Shown here piece after piece: positions 1 through 11,862 of a DNA stretch of 64,000 nucleotides. Source of the stretch: Metellina segmentata (lineage: Eukaryota; Arthropoda; Arachnida; Araneae; Tetragnathidae); contig OX375873.1 in the NCBI GenBank assembly GCA_947359465.1, positions 90,603,978-90,667,977 of the forward strand, given 5' to 3'. The translations under genes and the position numbers were made by a program. The notes below the pieces were generated by a model. The model saw only the letters and a program-made list of their open reading frames with translations, was not told the origin of the DNA and did no database searches. The stretch's first letter is position 1. Each line of letters opens with the position of its first letter.

Positions 1-245
1 ATCGTCATATACGCTGAGATTGGTGAACGTTAAATCTGTTAAGGCCTCAGATGTCCTCCGGATACGCGGAGCGGAAATTTGGAGATTGGGGTGCCAGCTC
101 AGAGTTTGCCTCGTCATCTGACCATAGTTCAAAATTACGTGGTGTTGTCCTCGGATCATTTGCTTTAGGATTGATTTAAGATCACCGCCAAGTGCCCGCT
201 GTGTTGCTCGAGTTAGACAATAATTGACTACCTGCCTACCTATCT
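1..245 (+). repeat. SINE-A copy, 5' part cut by the window edge
   Basis: Body and 3' part of a tRNA-derived SINE that recurs at least eight more times in the window. Shared landmarks in order are gcctcagatgtcctc, tcgtcatctgac, ttcaaaattacgtggtgttg, a GATTGAT segment and a 3' tail of ctacctgcctacc. The polymerase III head seen in fuller copies (22051, 59686) is missing here because the window starts inside the element. Confidence 0.75.
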
Positions 246-3200
246 CGAAAATTTTTACAATGCGTTTCACTTGGAATCCAAAGATGCACTACAAGTTAGA
301 TTGCCAATCTGAATTTGTAGTTTTATTGCGTTATACTTCCCCATTCCCATTTGAGCAGAATTATATTAAAACATGACAAAATACAAGTCATTACATCTGC
401 ATGGGTTATAGGAAAACATTCACTTCGTCAACTGGTAACAAGTTCGTTCACAAAGGTTCAGTACCGTAAAGGTTGATAATCCGTCTTGATCATAGCACTC
501 ATTTCCACCCTCCAATATCACAACTCTCCTCACGAGCAATTTCCTCTTCCTCTGTCAAAATCATTGGTCCACGCGCTCTAGTATTCATGAACTCCAACAC
601 CCTACTCACTACCATTATAATAGTCCACGATGAATCACTCCAACGCTGTATAGAAAAAGAACCCAACACAAACTCAGCCCCAACAATGAGACCCAACACA
701 TTCTTCACCACGAGTCCGTTTTATTTCATTACCAAAATCCCACGCCTGGTACACCCACAAGACCCGTGGCCAGAGTTCCTGCTCTAGCACACTTCATTTA
801 CATCCCGTATGAAATTTCACCCCAGGGTGTTATCGGGGGGTCGTCGGAAGCTTCGAATGGATGTGGAATGGACCCTCATCTGCCCCGATCATAATCATGT
901 TCCATTGTTGGGGATTTGAACTTTCTGTTTAAGGTCATTACTCTTGAGCGTTATTAGACCTATTCTCTCCCCTTTAAGGTAGATGGTAGTGGATAGGACT
1001 GAATAAATGTTTGATCGGATTTACACGTGATTTGAGATATTTTTATGGATATCCAATAAAGACATTTATTCTTTTTTATATTTATTTTGTCCTAAGGGGA
1101 AATGGCTGATTCATTGCTTTCAGTCGTGGCGGTGTTTGTAGTTGAGTTTGTCATGTTGTTTAATTAGTTTGGAAATTTTGTGCATTGGACGTTGAGCAAA
1201 GAATTTGTAAACTTCATAAACCTATTTTTGTACTTTCAACAGCATTTAGCGTAACAGAAAAAATGATTATTATAAATGTTTGGAAAGTAATAAAATCAAA
1301 AATCTATTCTATACGTTAACCGACTTCATAATATTGTGCTGACCTCAGTGGTTGTTCCTTTTTTAATCATTATATAGTTCAATAAATGAATCAACCTATT
1401 ATCTCTTGTTTCATGTGTCTTTTTTTCATGTGGAAGTTAAATTAGCGTATTGCCTTCGGTTATGCTTCTGGTAATGTTTTATTTCGAGTTGAAAAAGTAG
1501 CTGTATTAAATAAAGCAGAAATAAGTTTAAAATATCAAGTTTTAAACAAAGACGTTGCTTCCATAATCTTAATCAACAAAAACTTTCATCGTTGCTATTT
1601 TTTCTCGGTTTCTTTGTGGATCAGTAATTGAGTGAAAAAAGAATTTTTAACTGAATAGTTTGAGTCTCACCTCTATGTTTGATTAATTCATTGGTTGGAT
1701 ATCTATTTCTCCATTGCAGTTGTATACATAGAGACAAACACTTGACTAAAATAATAAATTATTTATTGAAAAAAAAAAAATTTATAATTTATTTATATAA
1801 ATAAATTGATGAAAGTACAAAACTACAAACACGGAGCAACTCCTTTTTTAAACACACTCATTCGCCATATTGAATTCGAGACCATCAGATTTCCTATGGT
1901 TATATTTTGCACGTGCATAACTTAAAATAGTCGCTATATATCACATTCTGCAGTTGCATGATAAATATAAAATTCATAATAATTCTATAAAATAATAAAA
2001 TATATAGATAATATAAATATTAAAATTTAAATTGAGATCTTATTTTAGGTATTAGGTATTTCTATTAAGAGCTATTCGTTCCGAAAACATTCTCAAATAA
2101 CAACATAGCTATCTATTTTATCAATACTTCAGAAACGTATCTTGTTTGCTAAATTACTTTTAATTGACTCATCTGTTCATTTAAATCGTCTTCAAACTAT
2201 TCAGGCTATACGATTTCATTGGAATGGTGACGAACTACATTATGTTTATAAGTATATTCATGTTTTTTTTAAATGACCTGCGCACCACGAATTTAAGTCG
2301 ATGGATGTTGTTGAATTCGATTTAAAGATAATAACTTGCTTTTGAGTAGAATTACGCATCATTTTGTAGGGTATCAAGTACAATATAAGATATTCTATAT
2401 TTAAGTGAGAAATGATTAAAGTTATCAACATGATATCAACGAGTATCATGGTTTTGAAAGAAATAAACAATCCTAAAATTATTGCACTCAAGAGTACAAA
2501 GCAACGCATTCATGAAATGGCGTAAATAGTTCATAATCCTTCTCTCAATAACCAAAATGGAAGTCGGGAAAACGTTTAAGAAAGGAGCTTAACTCAACCT
2601 CCAACACTTCGTTCACAGAAGTCACGTAATTCCTCTGGTCTAATTTATGCAGTTCTGAAACACGTATATCGAATGTCCATTTCACTTCACTTGATTCCAA
2701 GTTCTTCGCAGACGATTTAACAAAATTGCCTTAAACTACAGCATTTCGCATTCAGCCGTCGCACTGCCCTCTGAATGCTAACATGCATTTTACAAATTAC
2801 CATTTCCCGCATACCTTAAAACGTATTCTGATTGTGGATTTTCCCTAATTACTGCATACATTTATCAAATCTCGCTCAAGCTAAGTCCGCATAAAAATGC
2901 ATTTTTCGTCGGTGGATTTTTAATCCTTCCAAAGTCGAATGTTCGGAACAAAAGAAGACGGTACACTGTTGCTGCGCTTTTCTTCCATTCCCTTTGTCTC
3001 GTGGAACTTTTGCCAATTTGCGTAGAACAAAGCAGGGCTCGTGTTCTTCGGTTAAACAACAAAGTAGGTTCCCAGCTTTTTGAAAAATCTTCCGGTGGCG
3101 TTCATTTTCATCCAATTAGCCGACGTTTGTTGCGCGACAACAAGTAATGAATACGCGATAAATTACGCCACGGTGTCACGGTGTTTGCAAAGTTCCACGA

Positions 3201-4465
3201 GCTCGCACGGTTGATATGTGCGATCGGGTCGTTGCGGTGTTAGCGTGAGATGGCTTCATAATTTTTCGCTCATTCATTTATTTATGCTGCCGTATCGGTA
3301 ATGTGTTGGTGCTTAGCATAAAGGGTGCTTGTTTAGCGTTTAATGCTAATAACTTGTATTAATCACGAAGTGGTCTCCACGAGGGGGATGGGTTTACACG
3401 TGAAGAGCTGTATAACGCAGTAGTCGAGGGTTTTACTAATGGAAAATTAATAATCCATGTTTTACATTACGCGCTATGATAACGGCGGCGTTACATGGAA
3501 CATTTTGAATCGAATATGTAAAGAAAGCTTCTGAGCCTTTGCCCAAGCATTGTAGTTTTGTATGAGAGCGTTAAATTCTAAGTAATATTTTGTTGAGATC
3601 TTGATAAGACAGAATTATTATTGGTTTTCGTATTTAAAATAAAACATTGAATCAGTGTTAAAACACAGTTGTTTTTCTTAATTGCTAAATAATGTGTTAT
3701 CAATTATTGAATATCCTTTATGATTCAGTCATTTCGTGTTAAATAACTGGGCACGGTTGACTTAGTGCCAATTCTGTTAACCAGAATTCTGTTTTGTTTT
3801 CTTAGCTTTCGGCTTGAGTCTTTTATACACGTATTTTTTACACTAATTTCTTAAACATAACAAGAAAAATATGGCTGTAATTTATTGTAATGACAAAAAT
3901 ATGATAGCCATTCATCATGATCAAAGGATCATAGACAAAAGACCCGCAATCACTTAAATATGTAACTTATGCACTGCTTTGGTCACCAGTGCCAAGAATT
4001 AACATGCACCATTGGAGCCATGCCTGTAGATAAAATGCAATTAATTTATGCTGGCTGAATAATTTGTAAAACAATTATCGACTTGTTAAGAGTTATTTTG
4101 ATTTTGAAAGGACTATGTTTTATTTGTTTCTGTTTAGTAACACTTGCAAATTATATGTCGAAACTATTTTAACAATACCAAGAGTTGCAAAAATTTTAAG
4201 GTGTTTTTAAATTTCGACTTTATTTTAGTTCATAATGTTTGTTCATCTGAAGTATCGTATAATTTTATTTTTATACACTCAAACCTGTTTTTGTGTTATC
4301 TTTTTTTTTGTGCAATCATTTTTTGTGCGGTATATGAAAAAAATTTATTCAGTATAATCTACTTACAGTCTTTTCAAAATTTCAATCAAATTAGAACATA
4401 GTTAACAAAGTTATCAATAAAAAAAAAGTACTTTAAATTTTTTTAAGATAACACGTTTTTATAAC
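246..4465. other. AT-rich stretch with no gene recognised
   Basis: Only short overlapping frames on both strands (for example 473-787 against 499-711), none with a recognisable domain. The part at 1750-1815 is A/T-only with imperfect inverted AATAAATTATTTATT-like words. The part at 2860-3250 is richer in GC but gives no recognised exon. No element ends were found. Confidence 0.5.
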
Positions 4466-4806
4466 GGCGGGCTAATAAGTATAAAATAATTTCTTCTTGT
4501 CCAATACAGATTTATAACCCCGTACAAATACCTGACCCCATACAGATTGTCCTGAAAATTTGTGATTGTGAAGTTTTAATAGCTCTAAGCTCTAAAAATA
4601 CTTGTAAGATTTAAAACGAAAAACGTGGGGCGCATGCAATAGGTAATAGTGAGGAGTGTAAAGAGCACCACGTTTTTCTTTTTAAATCTTACAAGTATTT
4701 TTATAGCTATTAAAACTTCACAATCACAAATTTTCAGGACAGTCTGTATGGGGTTATAAATCTGTATGGGGCCAGGAGAAATTATTTATACTTTTTAGTC
4801 CGTCAC
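4466..4806. mobile_element. Fold-back MITE with long inverted arms
   Basis: The left arm (about 4466-4630) and right arm (about 4667-4806) are near-complementary. The order ggctaataagtataaa, cagatttataacccc, ctgaaaatttgtgattgtg, aatacttgtaagattt and aaacgtgg on the left returns as its reverse complement on the right, around a loop of about 36 bases. The left arm carries small extra segments, such as a repeated agctctaagctct. There is no coding capacity. The superfamily cannot be told from the ends, and no clean target-site duplication is visible. Confidence 0.85.
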
Positions 4807-5278
4807 ACCGACTACATGATAACTGAAAAAAAGTGAACTCTAAACGAGTGCGAGGTAGTATCTTCAAGTGACGAAAGTGATTTTGAACCAGTTCACCACA
4901 AGAAAATCCGCGTATTGTCAGACTACGATATACAATGGTTATACATTTTGAAAAGTTTTGTATGTGTAAAATAAGTATATTAAATAAAATATTTAAAAAT
5001 GTTCGCATGTGTATTTTTTAAACGAGATTTCTAAATGAAATTTCAAAAGGTTTGACGAGATTCCAAGTAGTTGCCAAGCCTCGCGTCTTAATTTCGTTTA
5101 AAAAAGCAATTTCTAGTTTTTTCCTACGTGAGATTTTTTTATGCGGTCCCTATTCACCGTATAAAAACAGGTCTGAATGTACCTGATTAATTTCAAGTTC
5201 TGAACTGTGGTCTGAAATGCATCAAAAAATTCCCTTTTATACCTACTGAAATGTTTCATGCAATTCACAATGATCGAC
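4807..5278. other. Unassigned DNA between MITE and Tc1-alpha
   Basis: No gene recognised. A plus-strand frame at about 4851-4972 gives a short acidic peptide (SSSDESDFEP) followed by basic residues. That resembles the N-terminal region of some piggyBac transposases but is too short to call. Confidence 0.35.
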
Positions 5279-5330
5279 TAACCTACAATAATGGACCGGC
5301 CGCCAGCGGATTTGCATATAATCCGATTAC

Positions 5331-5367
5331 TTGGGGGGGGGGGACTTTAGGGGGGGGAGGGGGGGTT
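5331..5367. repeat. Guanine-rich tract
   Basis: Runs of 12, 9 and 7 guanines separated by a few bases inside Tc1-alpha copy 1; sister copies lack them. The tract replaces the tttgttttggggtgttt region of the relatives, so it is a local expansion. It could form a quadruplex or reflect assembly error. Confidence 0.7.
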
Positions 5368-5383
5368 GTGGTATGGCCTGTGA

Positions 5384-5795
5384 CCATTGCATGCTATTCC
5401 TGCTAAATTGAACGTTTTTGCCCACATGAACATTTTGGACAACCAGGTTCTTACTAAGCTCTGGCAATATTATGGAATGAACGAATGTTACTTCCAGAAT
5501 GACAACGCTCTATGACATGCTGTGGGCTCTTTCAAGCAGTGGTATCAAGATATGGATGTTAAACTTCTTCCCTGGCCTGCTCAGAGACCCGACCTAAACC
5601 CCATAGAACATTTGTGGGACGAGTTAGAGTGCGCTTAAGGACCAGGAAACTACGTCCGAAATCTACAGCTGAACTGGCGACATTCTTGCAGCAGGGATGG
5701 ACACAAATACCCATAGCAGTGTATCAAAACCTTGCAGAAGGGTTGCTAGTGTAATTACAGCACGTGGGGGACTATCCCTCTTTTAAAGCATGTAT
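5384..5795 (+). pseudogene. Tc1-alpha transposase, C-terminal half (broken)
   Basis: Remnant of a DDE transposase of the Tc1 type, which cuts and pastes its element at TA. Visible in broken frames are NILDNQVLTKLWQYYGMNE-like sequence, a degenerate second-aspartate region (FQNDNAL), the block PDLNPIEHLWDELE with the third catalytic glutamate, then the C-terminal LATFLQQGWTQIPIAVYQNL. The N-terminal helix-turn-helix region and the first catalytic aspartate are absent, as in the sister copies. Stops and frameshifts are present, so it cannot act. Confidence 0.85.
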
Positions 5796-5850
5796 TCTGT
5801 CCATTATACCATCAGATCTTGCTGTCGGTTCACTGTTGTAGGGTAGTGTA

Positions 5851-6761
5851 TATCTCTATTAATGTAGTTTAGAATGTTCAAAGAAATAAATGTATTCCCA
5901 AGAGATTTTGGATTAGATATTCTAGAAAATTATTTTGCTCTTCAATTGGATGACCTGGATAAATTTAAGATCGACTAAAAAATCAACGAAACTGATTTAG
6001 ATTAAACTGATCTAACTATCGATACAAGAATAAAAGTAGAATTGTTTTTAATATTATCTGCTTATTATATGGTCGAAAGAGAATATGTGTATCATAAGTA
6101 AGCAGGATGTTTCAAATTTGAATGCATTATTTCGAGGGCACTAAAGCACACACATTAAAACCATATTTGCATAGAGATGTATGTCTGCAAGCGCCATCTG
6201 TCTTTGATAAAAGACGCTGTTTGTCAGCCTGGCAGTTCGAAAGTTTGAAAGATATTATATACGGCAAAGCTATCTATCTGGTTTAGATAACGTTTGGCGA
6301 TAGCTACCTTAAGCTTCTGGGGCCATCGGGACTCAGTGAGTTTGGCCACTAAGCCACGGTGCTAACAATCTGAAAGTTGTAGGTGGATTTCACCCATAAA
6401 GATCTGGTCAGGCTTGTAGATGACGAGACACCTCTTCCATACAACCACCAGGCAGGTCAAGATCACAAATGTTCGTATTTTGTCAATCATTTCTATGTCT
6501 TCACAATCTGAATTAGATTGATTGGCTTGGTTTTGGTCTTATGTCAAAGGGACGGATTTGGTTAAACTAAGTCTAACACAAAACCGAAAACGTTAAGTAA
6601 ATGGACACACACAGGAAAATTTTTACTGACACAGAAGAGAGAAATTCAAACAAGGACTACTCATACATACGTCGCCTACAACTAGCAGAGAGAAAATAGG
6701 CAAACCAACTAATCCAGTTGATAGACCGGGCTGTAATAAATAAAACCATTAAGTATAAATA
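5851..6761. other. Unassigned DNA holding repeat fragments
   Basis: No gene recognised. Contains a partial MITE-R (6390-6459). A stretch at about 6595-6690 resembles 29384-29425 (shared agaagagaga and cacacacA words), which sits next to a LINE 3' end, so it is probably LINE 3' UTR debris. Confidence 0.4.
6390..6459 (+). repeat. MITE-R, 3' part only
   Basis: Carries the family landmarks aagatctggtcagg, tgacgagacacctc and the terminal caaccaccagg block. The 5' end is missing. Confidence 0.65.
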
Positions 6762-7637
6762 CACAGTCCAGTCACATTAATGTGACCACCTATCAAAAGC
6801 CAGAATAACCACCTTTGGTAGAGCGGACCGCTGCGATACGTGCAGGAAGAGAGTCGGTTAGGTTTCTGAAGGTGTTCACTGGGATGTTGAACCATGCCGA
6901 TTCCAGTGCCGTGGCCAGCTGCGCTAGATTACGCGGTTGAGGATACATGGCAATTGTTGCAGGGTTTTTGCTTTCAGACGTTTCACGCCGTATACGCCAA
7001 CGTCCATCTGTCCGATGGAGCATAAAATGTGATTCATCGGAAAAAGTCACCTGGCGCCACTCTGTGGACGTCCAGTTGTGGTACTGACGTGCAAATTTCA
7101 TCCTACATCGCCTATGAACAGCAGTCAGCATAGGTGCATTAACCACGCGTCTGGTGCCGAGGCCCGTGCACAGCAATGTTCGCTGAACAATTGTTGAGGA
7201 TACAGTCTTGGTAGCCCCTTGGTTAATCTGGGCGGTCAGTTGCTCAACAGTTGTTTGTCAATTCGACCGAACGCATCTCCGTAGCCTTCGTTCGCCTCTG
7301 TCATCTATAGCCCGTGGTGCACCACATGTGCCACGCCGCTGATTTTGGATAGTGCCATTTTGCCATGCACGGTATACTTTTACCACGGCGGCACGCGAAC
7401 AGTTCACAAAATTAGCCGTTGCCGAAATGCTTCCACCCTTGGCCCGAAAGACAATAATCAAGCCCTTTTGGATGTCTGATAAATCGCTACGCTTCTTGCC
7501 AACGATTGAAATGCTTTCCGATGCCCTGTCCTTTATATACGCTCCACTGCAATGTGCTGTCACCTGCCTATTGTGATTGTTAATTTCACGTTGACGTCGA
7601 AAGTAGATGGTGGACACATTAAAGTGACTGGAATGTG
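6762..7637 (-). mobile_element. Tc1-beta, internally deleted element with intact TIRs
   Basis: The termini are inverted: the left begins CACAGTCCAGTCACATTAA, and the right (reversed) CACATTCCAGTCACTTTAA, continuing ATGTGACCACC against ATGTGTCCACC. Each end is flanked by TA, as expected for Tc1/mariner. At 876 bp it is clearly shorter than a complete element (about 1.3-1.6 kb) because the middle of the transposase gene is missing. Confidence 0.9.
6793..7503 (-). pseudogene. Tc1-beta transposase with one in-frame stop and internal deletion
   Basis: One reading frame runs from about 7503 to 6793 on the minus strand and is interrupted by a TGA at 7258-7260. Domains in order are an N-terminal helix-turn-helix (GKKRSDLSDIQKG, then SATANFVNCSRAAVVKVY), an arginine-rich second DNA-binding part, and the first catalytic aspartate in FSDESHF. 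After RRETSESKNP the protein jumps to the C-terminal block LAQLATALESAWFNIPVN and ends with KGGYSGF. The second aspartate and third glutamate are lost in that jump, so it is inactive. Upstream codons in the same frame (to 7674) probably precede the true start, which looks mutated from Met to Val. Confidence 0.88.
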
Positions 7638-7653
7638 TATAAAGCATAAATAT

Positions 7654-7717
7654 AAAATAAACACTCACCTTCAAAACTTAAATTTAAAATAAACACTCAC
7701 CTTCAAAACTTAAATTT
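7654..7717. repeat. 32-bp direct duplication
   Basis: The segment aaaataaacactcacc...acttaaattt occurs twice back to back (7654-7685 and 7686-7717), just outside the Tc1-beta right end. Confidence 0.9.
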
Positions 7718-8046
7718 AACTTAAACAATTCCTTCAAAAATAGAATATATTCCTTCGTTTTACCTCACATTAAAAATATTATCGCAGCTTTGACAAATCT
7801 TTCAGCCATTAAAATTCAACCGATTCGTTGCACATAAAACACAATTTTTAAACTTTTCAAGTCTCTCCAAGACAACTTTTCCCAATCCCTGCCACAAAAG
7901 CGTTAAATCTTCGGTCCTAAGGCCACTTCCAAGAAGCCGCATACTTCAGCGGCGGGCGAAAAAGTTTCCATCAGCTTCGCAGAAATTCCGTTCATCCTAG
8001 ACTTTCAACCGAAGCCGCCTTAAAAATCTGTGGTTCGGAAAAGTCT

Positions 8047-8392
8047 CTCTCTTATCTCCCTTCCACCTCCAACGTTCTCTAACGAGACCCCAGCGTCTTG
8101 GAGAAGAGAGCCGTGCCACTGTCAAGAACTTCCCTCGCGCTACTTTGGAAAGGACGGAAGTTTTGCAACTAATATCACGGAAACTCATTAAGGGGATTTT
8201 GACTAAATGCGGAATGTTGTTGCCAGATTCGTATCGTCTCTCAGTCACCGGGGTTTTACGCGCGTGTTGGCTTCGGGAATCGTAAAAAGTTTAGTGGTAG
8301 AATTAAGGAACGTTTGAATAGGGTGAGCGTCCGGGGAAAATGATGTCATGATTCGACTTTCGTAATGTTTTATAATGATGGATGTTTATTCT
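8047..8392 (+). repeat. Local duplication, copy 1
   Basis: About 345 bp that returns at 9002-9328 in the same order and direction. Shared blocks include cgttctctaacgagac, gacggaagttttgcaa, aaggggattttgactaaa, gtctctcagtcag/c and ggtgagcgtc. The region is GC-richer than its surroundings, but neither copy keeps a common open frame, so it is not obviously coding. Confidence 0.85.
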
Positions 8393-9001
8393 ACATCTGC
8401 AGGTGTATTTTACTATTCGTGCAATTTGTACTGAAAATTGAAAGAATATTTTGCGAATGTCAGAAGTATGTTCCATAAAATCGTAAACGCTTCAAATAAT
8501 TGTAATTACTTAAATTATTGGAAAATTTAAATGCAGTTTGGGAATAATTTATTCTTATGAAGAGGGAATTTTTTGGGGTGAGAAAAAAAAATCATTCTTT
8601 TTGTCGATAGAGGGCGCATTATGCATTCCAATAGCAGTAAATGCGCAAATAAGAGTTCCATGAAATGTAGGTTATATGACTAATGGCTAATTTTTTAATT
8701 TTCCTCTTGCCGGCGCAGACGTACGTTTTTTCACTGTGATGTTGACGTTGTTGGATAGCTCACTACACTGATTGAAATTATTTTATCTAATCCTGGTGAA
8801 GCCATAGGCATGAAATAAATAGAATAAAACGGGATCAACATGTATCATACTAGTCCCTAGATCGCTACCCGAAAATTCAGCTTGGTTGAATTGATTTGGC
8901 TTTTCATCGCCCATCTTGGAATTATAACAATTTCTTACAAAAAATTAGCCATTCAGATATGTATATAATACAGAATAATTGTTGATCTTGAATCTTAGAT
9001 C

Positions 9002-9328
9002 ACCCTCTTATTATCTTCCATTTCCACCGTTCTCTAACGAGACACCCGCGTCTGGACGCAGTCAAGAACTTCTCTCATGCAACTTTGGTAGGGACGGAAG
9101 TTTTGCAATTATTATCACGAAAACTCAGTAAGGGGATTTTGACTAAACGCGGAATGTTGCTGTCAGATTCACATAGTCTCTCAGTCAGAAAGGTTTTACG
9201 TTCGTGTTGACTTTAGGGATCGTAAAAAGGAATCGAAATTGAAGATTAAGGAACGTTGAATCGGGTGAGCGTCTGAAACAAATGAAGTGATTCGATTTTT
9301 GTAATGTTCTGTAAAGATGGCTGTTCAT
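9002..9328 (+). repeat. Local duplication, copy 2
   Basis: Partner of 8047-8392, offset about 940-955 bp, with many substitutions and small indels. It lacks the gagaagagagccgtgc insertion of copy 1. The divergence indicates an old event. Confidence 0.85.
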
Positions 9329-11858
9329 AAGATGGCATATTTCCATTCTATACTGTATAAAATTTGCGCTCAACTGACAATAGATTCCGAAATATTATCT
9401 TAACTTCTCTGCATCAAATTTTGTTTGACATAACTCGGTATACTCAAGATGATGGTATAAAATGAGATTTAGTAATACATTTACAATAAAGCATTGTGGA
9501 CGTTAACTTCAATGCCTATTATAACAATTGGCATTATAACATGCATTTATAATGCCTATTTTTGTATTATTAACTTGGTAATACGTCTAATTCTCTATAA
9601 ATGAATTTTTCGTTGCAATATTCATTTATACTAATTTATTAAAACATATTTGACTTCCTATATGACTCCTCGATGGCTTGTTCCCTACACTAGCAACCTA
9701 GTGCACTGCAGTGAGTAGTATCCACAGGCATTGTAGGTAGTGAAGTGCAGTGAGTAGTCATCGCAGATTCGGTACTTGCGATTTCTCTGGGTCTATTTCT
9801 CTCTTCTATAAAACCTTTCTTTTGGACTTCTCCACTACGTGAAATCTTTTGTTTGATATTCGCGTAGCTTGGTCAGAAATCGCTCGTGCACCATGAAACT
9901 ACCAAACAACAAACTAAGAATCTTCCTTTTCGATATTATTTTTCTGGATTGATATTTGTTTATCAACACCCTCTGAAATATTCTGAGTCAAAAAATTAAA
10001 AATATTTTAGGAATATAAATAAGTTTTGAGATCACAGAAAATATATAAACATTTAGACATGATATTATTAACATTTATCTTAGCTCATATCAGCCATCCA
10101 GTTTTTCCATCCAGTATATGACTATATTATGTTGTGAAATTATTATTACGTGATTGTATTATTATAATTATTATAATTGATTATTACGTGAAATTCAATA
10201 ACGCCAGGACCAAACTTTGAGTGAAACATAGTTTTTCAAAAGTGTATTTGTAGCTGATCACAAAAGCAACTTCATAATTTTAGTTGACGTATGCCGCTCG
10301 CGTGGTGTAATACTTATTTCCTTGTATATCAGTTCTTCCTGAGTAGCACGCTAAACAAACAGGCGTTGGTTTGATACTTTAAAAAATTCACTCTCAAATT
10401 CTCTCCCAATTAATATTTGCAGAACAATAAAATTATGCATTATGACATTTACAGCATCCACAGCTGGATACTTTAATCCACCTCAGTCACAATGGACAAT
10501 ATGCATGTTTTTCAAATTCATTCTAAAATGAAAAAGCACGAAAAACTATGCAGAAAAATGCCACTTAAACTGCAATCTGACGACATTAATTATATTTAAA
10601 ACGCTTTTTAAATTGCTCTGACGTCACTTTCAACGAAAAACTGCAGTCGCTGACGATTCTTGCCTGTGACGTCATCGTAAACGATTTTCCCACCGAGCGT
10701 TCCTTGAACTGTGTTATCTCTATGAGTATCTTTTTAGTAGTCTTATTTTTACAGATTTTTGATGAATTCACACACACAGCAATGGAAGATTCGAAAATAG
10801 TTAAAAAGAAGAATTACAAATATTGTATTGTTCCGTTTGTGTCATAATTCAACGATTAAAACACCAAAAAAGTATTTTTTGTTGTACCAAAATATGTACA
10901 AGTTCGTAGAAGATGGTGCAGCGTTATGAAAAGAAATTAAAATAAAAAATAAATAGCTGTCTTCTACTTCCTACTTGCATTGCTGTGAAAATAAGTATTC
11001 GGTAAATTTAAAAAACCAAAAATTATTTGTTTTTTAATTGTTTTTAAATAAAAATTGTGTGATTTAATCTTGTGGATAACTACTAGTGTTTTTGCTAAAA
11101 CGAAAACATTCTTTCTGTATCAAGTCACTCATAATGCAGAATTTGTTGTTTCTTGAAAATAATTTAATAAATAAATATAGGAATGCTATATATTTATAAA
11201 TCAAAACTGGTTAAAAAATATAGAGAACTAACATCAATAAACATTGAATAATAATACTCATGATAATTAATTTGCAGTTATTCATACACTTGGTAAAACT
11301 GTCATATTTCTTCTTTAAACTGAATAATAAGTATTATGGCATCAGTGTCATTAGAATTAAAATGTATAATTAAAGAAAAATATTCTAAATTTGATATTTA
11401 AAACTTTAATATTTTTTTACATTACATAAATGTATATAAATATAATTATTTTAAAAGTAAAAAGTTAGAATAAACGTAAAATTAATTTATTAAAAAAAGC
11501 ATTGTACAAATATTTCTATTAATAATAAGAAATTGAAGTTCAAAACTAGTGTTAAAATTTTTTGATAAATAGTGCTACAAGTGAAAATTTTTAATTTATA
11601 TATTACTTTATTTTATAGTTGAAGAATGACATGGAAAACTACTGGGAGTATAGTCTCTCTTGCAGTACGAAGCAACATAGCTTTCACCTCATTTGTTTAG
11701 CATTAAAACTAATATTTTTAAACAATCACGAATTGTGTTTTAAATTTGCATAATTCTATAAAATTACAAGGCTTCAAATTCTTGCAATTTCAATCAAATT
11801 ATCACATTACCTTCTTCATGGTTTAAAATGTTGGACTACCAAATGTTGTGTTCAATAT
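9329..11858. other. AT-rich stretch with no gene recognised
   Basis: No coding domain, element end or structured repeat recognised. The sequence at 10600-10720 is slightly GC-richer, with two TGACGT words, but no exon could be supported. Confidence 0.5.
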
Positions 11859-11862
11859 TTAA

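Larger units (their letters stand above)
5281..5848 (+). mobile_element. Tc1-alpha, internally deleted copy 1
   Basis: The right terminus reads ttgtagggtagtg followed by TA. The left terminus (cctacaataatggaccgg) is its degenerate inverse. Two other copies (25802-26371 and 29431-29977) have the same length class and the same joint between the 5' end and mid-transposase sequence. This makes it one deletion derivative that spread, rather than three independent decays. A long guanine run (5333-5367) lies at the deletion-joint end of this copy. Confidence 0.85.

Noticed and set aside
473..787. Open frames on both strands (104 and 70 codons)
   Set aside because: They overlap in opposite directions, start in AT-rich intergenic DNA and have no recognisable domain.
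2258..3115. Several short minus-strand frames
   Set aside because: No domain, and two frames overlap each other; GC content alone is not enough.
4851..4972. Acidic peptide SSSDESDFEP resembling a piggyBac N-terminus
   Set aside because: Too short, a frameshift just upstream, and no piggyBac ends nearby.
6300..6360. ggccatcgggactcag...ttggccact as a LINE 3' end
   Set aside because: Resembles the LINE end only in short GGCC words; order and spacing do not match.
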